Source: Gigantopelta aegis (taxonomy: Eukaryota; Mollusca; Gastropoda; Neomphalida; Peltospiridae). From it: a DNA stretch of 64,000 nucleotides. The DNA lies in NCBI RefSeq assembly GCF_016097555.1, contig NC_054702.1, forward strand, positions 65,075,013 to 65,139,012, written 5' to 3'. Numbering within the stretch: position 1 is the stretch's first letter; every line of letters starts with the position of its first letter. Under the pieces are notes generated by a model, which saw nothing but the letters and a program-made list of their open reading frames with translations, was not told the origin of the DNA and ran no database searches. Made by a program: the position numbers and the translations under genes. Below, one piece after another: positions 12,601 through 24,600 of this stretch.

Positions 12601-15600
12601 CCACTTGGGTAATAAACATATATATATTACACTTCTGCATGACAGGTTAGTTTTAAGTTTAGAAATTGCATGATTTTAATTAAAGACAACGGGACAGTGA
12701 CCACTTGGGTAATAAACATATATATATTACACTTCTGCATGACAGGTTAGTTTTAAGTTTAGAAATTGCATGATTTTAATTAAAGACAACGGGACAGTGA
12801 CCACTTGGGTAATAAACATATATATATTACACTTCTGCATGACAGGTTAGTTTTAAGTTTAGAAATTGCATGATTTTAATTAAAGACAACGGGACAGTGA
12901 CCACTTGGGTAATAAACATATATATATTACACTTCTGCATGACAGGTTAGTTTTAAGTTTAGAAATTGCATGATTTTAATTAAAGACAACGGGACAGTGA
13001 CCACTTGGGTAATAAACATATATATATTACACTTCTGCATGACATGTTAGTTTTAAGTTTAGAAATTGCATGATTTTAATTAAAGACAACGGGACAGTGA
13101 CCACTTGGGTAATAAACATATATATATTACACTTCTGCATGACATGTTAGTTTTAAGTTTAGAAATTGCATGATTTTAATTAAAGACAACGGGACAGTGA
13201 CCACTTGGGTAATAAACATATATATATTACACTTCTGCATGACATGTTAGTTTTAAGTTTAGAAATTGCATGATTTTAATTAAAGACAACGGGACTAGTC
13301 ATTGGATTTTATCACTATACTATAATTTATGCTAGAAGAAAAATCAGTTGTTTATCATTGGATTTCATTGCTCTGTTTCTTGTTATCTGTTTCATTCATA
13401 TTGCATGGAATGTGCATATGACTTTTACTAATGGAAATCTTTCCTGTGTGAGCTTTTATACATGTACATTTATTGAAATCAATAACTAGTTTTCTTCTGA
13501 GTTATCTCATATGTCTGATTAGTCTTTTTCTGCCCCTCTCAAATTATCTCATTCTGAATAACATTTTACCCTATACAAATGTATGTGCTGGGGTGTCTTT
13601 AAACAAACATTCCTTTTAGGTGAAAACAGAAAATCTATAGCAGGTTTGACTGTAAAACTATTAAGAATCAAAGGTGTTGGAAGATGACAATAAAAGGAGG
13701 GGTCAGTAATGTATTAATTTGCCTTTCACTGGTGGGTAGGAGTGTATACATAGAGATTATTATACGAGCTTGTGTGTCGTACTGATTTTACAAAACAAGT
13801 GTCAGGATTATTGTATTACCCAAGCGACAGTGAGGGCAATACATGAATCGTGACACAAGTTTCATAAAATCAGTACGATTCACACGCGAGTGTAATAATT
13901 TCTTTATTATCCACATTATCCAGAATATTATTATCACGAATAACAAGCTAGGGCCATATCAAAACGTTTCAAACATTACTAAAAAGAGACTACAAAACAA
14001 CGTCATTTTCAGAAATGACGTCATTTTGATAAGCATTTGATAAGCCGCATTAAGTTATGACGTTGCTTCACAGAATGACGTCATTCGTTGTGCATGTGAA
14101 ATCATTATGACACACATGGGTCATACTGGTTATATTTCCCTCAGTATCTTGAACTATGTGGATAATAAAATGTATTAACTTTAAAGTTGGGAGGCAGTGC
14201 TCCCACCCCCCCCCCCCCCCCCCCACACACACAGCTCTGTTTCCAATGCCTATGATTTATATGCATGCTTGTTTGTCAAACTATGTGTGTGCTTTGCTTG
14301 CCCTTCAAAGTGTGCTTCTGTTTTGCATGTCTTCCATAAAGTGCAGGGTTGTTGGCGAGCCAGGTTCTGCCGACTCTCGCATGGGGTGACACGTACCACC
14401 AGGTGGAGTGGGTACTCATGGAAGCCCACTCCTCCCTTCTTGACCTCCTGGGGCCCACCGATGTAACGGAAATTTCACAGCGCTGTCACAGACTGTCTGC
14501 ACTTATTTTTCACTCAACTATTGAAAAGAATGCACAATTAATTGAGCTGCAAGAACGGGTAATAAGGCCAATATTGGACAGAGTATTGTTATAAATGTTC
14601 ATAAATGTCACTCCAACTCACTTCTTTCTTTCTTTTTTCCTACCGTTATTTTTTCTTTCTTTCTTTTCCTTTTCTTTAGTTTTTTCCATAAATATGGGCA
14701 CCTGAATCACTTTAGTTTTAGTAGTAGTGAATTTGTACTATTTTTTCTGATGTAGGGAAAATGAAACTGGTTTATATAGTCATCTAAATTATGAAAATTA
14801 AATGTTTTAAATGGGGGCATGTCCAAAAGCTGATGTCCTGTTGGTTCAAATATATAGTCTATAGTGTGTTTTAGAGGAACATGTACTGATAAAAAGTAAC
14901 AAAAGACTCCTTCCTGTACTCTCTGCTAAAATGATGGCATGGGTTACAGAAAACTAAAAAAGCAAACCGTTTATCAATGTTTTTAAGAGTAAATATCTTA
15001 GCTAAGACATTTGGTTTATCATATTATTGGCTACATATACACATTTGACAAAACCTAATACTTCTAGAGCCCTTTAACTTAAAAACAAATAAATAATAAT
15101 GAAAATTATTTCAAGAATTTGTAAATGCTATGTCTAAAATTCCATTCAATGGACCAACAAACCATTCTTCTCGTTTGTTTGCCAAAAAGGGGCGCACACT
15201 TGAGATGCTTTTTTTCAAAAGATCAAACTCTTTCAGTGGACCCATTTTTCTACTCTGTCTCAACCAGTAGCCCACGACTGGTATTTCAAATACTGTCCTG
15301 TCTGTGGGAAAATGCACATAAAAGATCCCTTTCTGCTAATGGAAAAATGTAGCAGCTTTCCTCTGAAGACTATGTGTCAGAATTACAATAGCAGATGATT
15401 AATTCATTAATGTGCTCTAGTAGTGTTGGGAATCCGATGGATTTTCACTGTCAATCATTGGTGGTAATTGATTTGCACCATGCAACCAGCTTTCGATTAT
15501 ACAATCGGTTATAATTGTATGAACATAAGAAGGATTTGGATTTTAAGGACCATACACATGTTGTCATGTTCACCAAGATAAACTCTACAAATGGCTACAT

Positions 15601-18600
15601 TTACCTTTAATAACTATTTATTATCCTTTTTCTATATGTACACATGGAAACAATCATCAACTCAAAGATATTTACAAATATTCCAGTATCTAAACTAGAG
15701 GTACAGTTATACATGTAGTTGATATGTTCCCACACAATCAATTATGGATGTTTATAATCAACCATCACATCGGTTGAGCTAATCCGATCAATGTTTTTAT
15801 TATAATCGATGACTGGAACATCACTATGCTCTAGTGTTGTCATTAAACAAACACAGACTTTACCTTTGTTTGTCAGACGTGTCAGCGGATTGTGCGGATA
15901 ACTCCGTGCAGCAGCCAGGCGATGACCCTGCTGGGCTGTGCCCAGTTTGACCGGTTTGACCACTGCCAGCCCGGTGACTCGACCGCCACCAAGCTGCTAG
16001 ATGACGCCATTGCCAGCTTCAGAATGAGCATCGCCCTGGAGGGGCAGCCCATGGAGGGGGAACCACACGACCTGCTCAAAGGTTTGATCTCATCAAATAT
16101 ATCCATATACTAAAGTCCCTGGTTCTGTATTCATAAACATATTTTAAGTCAAAGTATGATACTTATCTATTAAGTACAATTGAATCCCGTTGGCTCAAGA
16201 AAGTGTTTTCGGTAGTTCGACCCAACCATTCAGTCAACAATGTGTATGGGTAACTCGAGATTTTGTTTTTGGTTCAAGCATTGCAGTGTATTCAACCCTT
16301 CCGAGTTTGACCCGAGATTTTACTGTATTTAAATACATTGACTTAAGTATATTTATGAATACGGAGCCAGATTTTTGAAGCAATCTTAGCACCACGATAT
16401 TGTAAAACCATCGTAGGCTATGACATCACATGACTTGTGCTGTGGTGAAGTCATAGCTTACGGCAGTTTTACGTTATCGTAGCACTAAGATAGCTTCAAA
16501 AGTCTTTCGGCTGTGTCTAGATCAAGGCCATACCAAGGGGGAGGCAAGGGAGTTGGCTTGGTTTCACCCGATCAAAAGCCATGGTATACATGTACATCCT
16601 TAAGCTTAATGGTGAGGAGTAAGCTACGTACACAAATGCTTTACGACTGATGTGTCAGTATTATAGAATGTGGTTTGTGTTACTCTGTGCATATAAGAGA
16701 GCTATTGCTGCTACAAATGTAATTACTTCTAACTGCAGGTACAGTTTGTTAATGAAGGATCATCAAATTTGGTTTGATGATGAATTGTGAGAAGACCGTG
16801 TCCATCAAGATCTTGGTGTGGAATTGCGTTGTATAATTAGGTCACTGTGACCTAAATTTAGTTACCTACTAAATTACATGCATAGATGTCAGTGAAAGTT
16901 TTGTTTTGGTCCAAAGAATATCTTTCAATCTTGGTGTAGTAGTACATTTGTGGCTAGTGTGTTGCATATCGTCATTAAGTCACGGTGACTTTCAAGTTAA
17001 TCTGGACCATTTAAGCAGCAATTAAATTTCTATACAGACATTTATATGAGAAAATGTATTGTTAATTTCTATGTATTATAGGACAAAAGTGGTGGAAGGC
17101 ACTAAAGAAAGAAGAAGAAGAAGCAAAAAAGAATTCGGAAGAGAAAAATGAAGGTTCTGCCAGTAAACCTACAGGACAAGCAGGGAGAGGTGGAGCAGTT
17201 GCAGCAAGGGGAGGGGCAGCTGCAACCAAGGGAGGGGCAGCTGCAGCCAGAGGTAGAGGGGTACCAGCAAGAGGAGGTGAGGAATTGTGATTTGTCACCC
17301 GTGTAATACTATATATTTGATGGCATCATGTGTAACAAAACAGTTCTGTGTCTACAGAGCTGTCTATAAATATAATTAATGTTCTAAATATATAGTATGG
17401 CATAAAGATATTTATTACCCCAGCAGGCACTCATAATGGGGAAAATAAAAATAATAAATTCTCACTGAAAAATCATCATGCATTGGTTTAACATACACTA
17501 CTATTGGACGATTTGACGCCAACAAACCAAATATGATGTCATAACAATTTGGCAAAGCACACACAATGACGTCACATAGTTTAAAGTGTTTGCATTTACG
17601 TCTTTCTGGTTTCAGTGTGAAACTTTTAATGAAACAATAGTTTAATGCAATTCATTATAGATTTTTTTTTACAGAATATATATAGAACTTTGGGTTTTTA
17701 AAATTATCTGTGAACCGTGAATAAAATACTAACTTAAAGCAATACCCAAAACAGTAAAGTAGTTTTATGTAATTTCTATATACATGGTCGTGTAGCCGAT
17801 GTAGGCTTAAAAAGATTTTTTTTTAAATAGCTGGGGTAATAAATAGAATAACAAACTCAGTACGAGGTACATGTATTATCAAATTTATGTCGCTTGTGAA
17901 ATAATTTTCACTTGTCACTAGCTAAAGCTCGTGAAAAGTAAAAATTATTTCACTTCAGAAATAAATTTGATAGTAACTGGTTTGTTATCTTCTATTTATA
18001 AACAATACTGAAAATGTAACAAAAGGTAAAGTATGCAAATATTGGAGAAGATGTTTGAGGTAATTTTTCTGTTGCTGTATTTTGTCAAGTTTTGTTTTGT
18101 TTATGTTGAAGTGACCAAACCAAAATGCTCAAGATATTGGTTGCTTGAGATAAACATAATAGATTTGAGTGAAAATTATGCCCTAGAACAATTTCTCAAA
18201 CTCAAGTATCTTGAACTGTGGAGCTGACAGAGGTTGAAATAACAGAGTTTGATTGTATGTTATTGTGTTTCACATAATGTAAAAATATTTCAATTTAAAA
18301 TAATTTTATATCTTGTTATCTCATATATCAGGTAGCCTATATAATATTTAATAGGCATTTTGTGTTTTTGCGACTTTATTTAATAAAAATCCCAATTATT
18401 TTAATGCACAAATTCCAACATCACATACTATAATACACACTGGTAATTGGTAAGTAATATAGCTGCTAGCTTTAGAAAACTAATGCCACAAAAGTAAATA
18501 ATATGTGATATTAATTGCTTTCTTTGTGAGACCAAAGCTGAAAAATCAATTTTGTTTTGAAGGTGCAGTGGCTCGAGGTACAGCTAGAGGGGGTGCAACA

Positions 18601-21600
18601 GCAGCGGCAGCCAGGGGTGGAGCACGGGGAGCTAAGGTATTGTTATACTTCACTAAGCTGAGAGCTGGGCTGAGAGAGCTTGGAAACATTAAACTAGAAA
18701 TTTTGATTGGGGTGGGAGGGAGAGTATAATATTGTAATATCATACTTTTAGTGAGAAACGGACACACAAGATATTTCATTTCTGTTTAACTTTGGTGTTT
18801 TATCACAGTGTTTAAATCTGCAGTGTTAGGTATTTAGAATAGACTATCAAAACATTAATTTTCTTGCCATATAGGACTCCCAAGGCTAGCTTTGTCACTT
18901 GCCATATTTGTCAATTGCAAATTTTATTTTAATTTGGAGAATAAATTTAATGTAATTATAAATGAAGTGTGTGTTGGGTGGATTTTTTGCAAATTTTAAA
19001 GTTTAATAGATAATTTGGTGACATTTTGCTGACCCAGAGGTAGCTCCAACTCCATTCTTCAATATTGTTTGGCTATACTCATCTCATAAATGTTTTTATT
19101 ACTAATTAAATGTAGTCTCCAGCATATAAGCAAGCAATGGGATGCTGCTTCACTGGTTTTGTGTTACAAAGTATTAAAGAATATGGCGGTACACTTGTAA
19201 TGTTGTATGGAGGCCATTGACAATACCCATTGATAATGATAACATATGAGTTTATTAAAATTGTAGTTGTGTTTGTATTTTGCATTAGTAAGTGATATAA
19301 TGACATGATGAGCTCTGAGTTTGTAATTTTCGTCACACTGTTTTGTTACAGGCTGGACCTCCAGGGAAGACTTCTACTCCACTTCCTGCCAGTAAAACCT
19401 GTATGACAGGTACGACTAAATAGTTAGAAGTCTGTTTTGTTTGATGACACACACAGAACACATTGCCTATTGGATGTCAAACATTTGACATATAGTCTTA
19501 TAGAGGAAACCTGCTACATTTTTACTCTAGTAGCAAGAATTTTTTTTATATGCACCATTCCACATACAGGATAGCACATACCACAACCTTTAATATACCA
19601 GTCGTGGTGCACTGTCTATAATGAGAAATAGGTAGGACTAGTTTCATGTCACACAAGTTTTTCATTAACACCAGTAATGTCACATGGTGAATCTTGTAAA
19701 TTGTATAGGTTTAATAGGGTGCAGAAGGGGTGGGTGGGGGGGGGGGGGGGGGGGGGGAGAGAGGTCTGGGTGCCCCCTAAATTTTGAAACAGTTATAATT
19801 TTATTATATATTAATTTAAATTTGTTTTATGATCCCCAACCAAACCTCCTCCAAAGTTCCTTGGCATTTCATGTCATTGGAGGCCTCCCTAAATGGATTT
19901 TCTGGATCCACCACTGGGGTGTATACCACCAAATCAAATCCAATAGATGACAATAGTAACATGCTGTTTGTGGTAGTGAAATATTCAATTAATTTGTGGA
20001 CTATAGTGTAGTCAACGAATTTGTGAACACAGTGAACATATCATACTAGTATACATATACAAATTTATGATGCTACGATTTCAATGCTTAAATTTAAGTA
20101 CCCAGTGAAATGTGCTTTTTAGCATAACCACACAAATTTAAGCCCATGAAAATAAAAAGGATTTCACAGTTTATGGCTAAAACTGCTAGATGGTGCGCAT
20201 TTCAATCAACATACTGACATTACATGACATTACGGTAATTGTTCCTTCAGATTAAGTCATGGAATTGATGTAAATATGTTGGGATTGGGGTTTGGTTTTA
20301 CATGTACATAAAAAAAAAAAAAAATATTAAATAGATATTAACGGTAAAATTAGCAATTTATAATGTATATACAGGTGAACAGGACAGTAGGTTCATGGTG
20401 CTTATGAATCAAATCCTTTTTATGTTTGTATAACTCTTAACCTACTTGAAAATCGAAAGTTGGATGGTGTAAAGCGATTAATAACGGACGATCCGCAATG
20501 AAATGTCCACCGATTCCCAACACTAGTTGCTAGTTTTATCTTTGACTACCCTTGTTCTGCCCAAAAATTGCTATCCTATTTTTAGTAGGATCCCGCACTT
20601 GTTTCAAGCACAGTACAGTAGAGCTGTGGTACATTGACACTAGTTCACATTATATAAATTATATTACAGGAAGGAAGGAAATGTTTTATTTAACGACACT
20701 CTCAACACATTTTATTTACGGTTATATGGCGTCAAACATATGGTTAAGGACCACAAATATGTTGAGAGAAAACCCGCTGTCGCCACTTCATGGGCTGCTA
20801 TTTTCGATTAGCAGCAAGGGATCTTTTATATGCACTATCCCACAGACAGGATAACGCATACCACAGCCTTTGATATACCAGTCATGGTGCACTGGCTGGA
20901 ACAAGAAATAACCCAATGGGCCCACTGACGGGGATTGATCCCAGACCGACTGTGCATGAAGCGAGCACTTTACCACTGGGCTACATCCCGCCCCTATATT
21001 ACAGGAATTTACTGGCCAGATGAAACAAGATTTTATGACAACAAATCACACTGTTACATTTATCACCATTGGCAGGATTGGTAGTATTAACTTTGTTATT
21101 TTGAACTTTGATTTGGTGAGTTTCTAATTGTGATATATTTTTAATATTCTTGCTAATCTAGCGACCAAATTTAATGACTAGAATTTTCTTTATTAATTAT
21201 ATTAATTAGAGATGCGCATCAAAATTTTAAAGGCCCACTATTTAATTTTTGGATATAAATTTCAAAATTATCCCCTTAATTTTGTTCTGTCCCGGAGCAA
21301 GTCACTGACTATCCAGAGACAGGCCCTGGGATGGACATGCTCGAAACTCTAGTGGTATATGAGCATGTTAAAATTATTCGCACTCGCACTCGCAAATGTC
21401 AGTAGAAATGTGTATATATAGTGAGGTCTTTGGTGGCAACAATCATTAAGGGAACATTTTATTCAGTATCGTGTTGCGATTCACTACACAATTAATTTAC
21501 AAAGATGGTTACAGAAATTTAAAACATTAAACAGTAGTTACAAATCAATTGTCAATTAACTAGAAGTATCTTTAATCAAGATTTTGAAAACAAAATGATT

Positions 21601-24600
21601 CCTGTCGTTCATCCATTATATTAAAGGAACATACCCTGTAGTTTTTAAACACTAATGCATATTTTTTACTATTAGAGCCGTTTTTGATAACAGAAATCAT
21701 ACTTTACTTAGATTTTATTGTTTAGATTATCCATTTCCATATATTCAAAGTGTTTTTGGTCATCCTGGTGTTTTTAATATCAGAAAATGCATTTCTCATA
21801 TTTTTAAAAACGCATGTCCATCTGAGAAGTAACAGTTATGGAGTAGAGTTTTAGTCTATTTTTAGAGGGTATTTCACCATTTCAAAGACACTCACTCAAT
21901 TGTAACTTTATAAAAATGTGTTACAGGTTTATAGATTAACTAAACTTAGTGTGCATTTTCATGGGCTGAAACTAGGGTCAGTCCCTTTAAAATGTGCTGA
22001 AGTGTTATTACATGAAATAAGCAGCTCCTTTCATTCATCGTTTTAATCAGATACGTCTCTCTGTATTGTAACACTGATACTGATCTCCATCTAATCACGT
22101 CTCTATGCAGATAAAAAGCCTGAGGCGAAGTCTGCACCAGCTGTAGCCACAGAGGACAAGCCAGCAGCGACAAGTAAACCAGTCGAGTTGAACCCCAAGT
22201 CCTACCAACCTCGGCTCGGACTGGCTCGGGCACTGAAAGCAGCCAGTCAAATGGATGAAGCACAGAAATATTATGAAGAAGTCATTTCAATGGCATCATA
22301 TGTATGTTTGCATGGACTTTGAGCTTTAAAACTTTCATAGCCAAATTTATTAAACCTGTTTTTTCTTAAACACAGGTGTTTGAGTATAGCAAATGTATGT
22401 AGTTAAACACGTGTAAGCAGAGACTTATTTGGTACCCCTAGATCACTAATATTTTTGTGCCCTCCCTCTCTAAACCAATAATCATTACATAATACCATGT
22501 AGACCTAGGCTGTTGCCAGTTAGGCACACTACACAATGTCTTACGGGATGATATCCCATACGGGTCTAACTGGAAGGGACTATATAGGTTTCATCTCCGT
22601 CCTTCTGTCTGTCCGTATGTCCCACATACAGTTTTCCAGATTTTTTTTTATAATATCTCGAGATGTTGAGCTGAAATTTTGTTTATAGCTTTATCACTTT
22701 TTGTTACAGATCAAGTTTGACATTTATGGCAGTTTACCTTTCTTTTTTTCAGAGAGAGTTATGGCCCTTGAACTTAGGATATCTTGGGAGGGGGAAATTC
22801 CGGACTTTTTATTGACAATGACTGAAGATATTGATATGAAATTTTGTATATACATGTAGTTATATCAAATTTTTCACAGATTTGTGCCCGTGAATTTAGG
22901 AGATACAAAAATGTGTTGGTCCTAGTAGGAGACATGTATTCCTTTAGCAGTACTGTCAGAATACTTGTGTACACATATCATAAAATATCACAGAAATACA
23001 TTTATTACGAATTAGTTTTTTTAATTTTACCAGTCCTTTCCACTAACATTACGCTTTTAACGCTCTAGTTTTATTTCCTAACTACGTTTGTAAAGACCTA
23101 TAAAAGCTAATAATTTAGACCCCAAAATAACCCCTTCAGTCCAACTCTGACAACTAACTTAATACATGTAGGTTGGTAGCTGAGACAAACATACTTTTCA
23201 GCTACAAATAAGAAAAGAACCCACCTATATGCTAAATTAACCAGCGATAAATGACGTATGGTCTACTCGAACAGAAAGTCAGGCATGTGTGGTATCTTTC
23301 ACAGGCTATGGCAAATTTAAAAAAAAGTCACTAGCCACAGGGCTAGTGCGTATGTAAATTCCACTAGCCCATCAAAATAAAGCACTAGCCCAAATTTCTG
23401 ATCAATTACAACACACTTTATATAAGGCTGAAAAACAATGTAGTACCTCAAAAAAAAAAATCTTTTAGTATTATGTAGTGAAAATTTATCTCGACCTGTA
23501 CAGGTGAATGAAGTTTCAAAAATAAATTAATAATTTAGTTTTTTTTAAAACTGCATGATCTACCCTATTTTGTCAAGTTTTATCCTAAACCATTGTCCCG
23601 TTTTCGCTTTTGCACCTCCCCCCCCCCCCCCCCAATCCAGAGTGAGTAAGCAACTTTTCTAACCACCCAAAACAAATTACATTAAACGAAAAGAAAACAA
23701 AGTTAATATTGTGTATATTGTAATTGACAATGTAGAAACTTCTTGTTCCTGCATTTTATAGAAATCTAGTTAAGTTGAATATTAATATATACTTATTGAT
23801 TTGTTGACATTATGCAATGACCAGTGTCAGAATAACATTTATCAAACATATGTCAGTGGAGAAAAAATATCGTGAGCTAGCGGTGGGGGTTTTTTGTGGG
23901 GGTTTTAAAGCCACTAGCCCATCGGGCTACTGGTTTTGCATTTGACACTAGCCCTGTGTTAAAAAGCACTAGTCCCGACATCAGGCTAGTGGATTTGTAG
24001 AACTCTGTCTTTCACTATCTCCAAAGTAAGACGCAGTATTTTTTATAATTTTAGTTAATACACTCTTTTTATGACTTCTTGGCATAAACTCCTAAATATA
24101 AAACCGTACTTTTTATTTAATCATTTGTTCCAATCATACCAAAATTATTAAATAACAAAAAACATATTTACAAAACCACCATACCCACTAAATTTTCAAA
24201 TAATTATAAAATGCCCAAATAAAGAAAAGGTCAACAATAAAAAATAATTCTCTGCAACCCATTTTCAAAACAGTCGGATACATGTAACAGTAACGTCTCA
24301 AGTACACAATGTCATCACCACATATATGCATTCTAAATCTCTCTGGGCAGGACGTAGCCCAGTGGTAAAGTGCGCGGTCGGTCTAGGATCGATCCCCGCA
24401 GATGGGCCCATTGGTCTGTTTCTCATTCCAGCCAAAACACCACTAATGGCATATCAAAGGCTGTGGTATGTACTACCCTGTCTGTGGGATGGTGCATATA
24501 AAAGATCCCTTGCTTTTAATCGAAAAGAGTAGCTCATAAAGTGACAACAGCAGGTTTCCTCTCTCAGTATCTGTGTGGTCCATAACCATATGTCTGACTC

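Noticed and set aside
12597..13296. Regularly spaced repeats resembling a CRISPR array
   Set aside because: Units are contiguous 100-bp copies without unique spacers, in a eukaryotic intron.
23618..23634. G and C homopolymer runs as regulatory elements
   Set aside because: They vary in length, many lie inside MITEs, and they look like ordinary slippage.
24346..24420. Possible tRNA gene from A- and B-box-like sequence
   Set aside because: No cloverleaf or acceptor-stem pairing; it is the head of a SINE present many times in the window.
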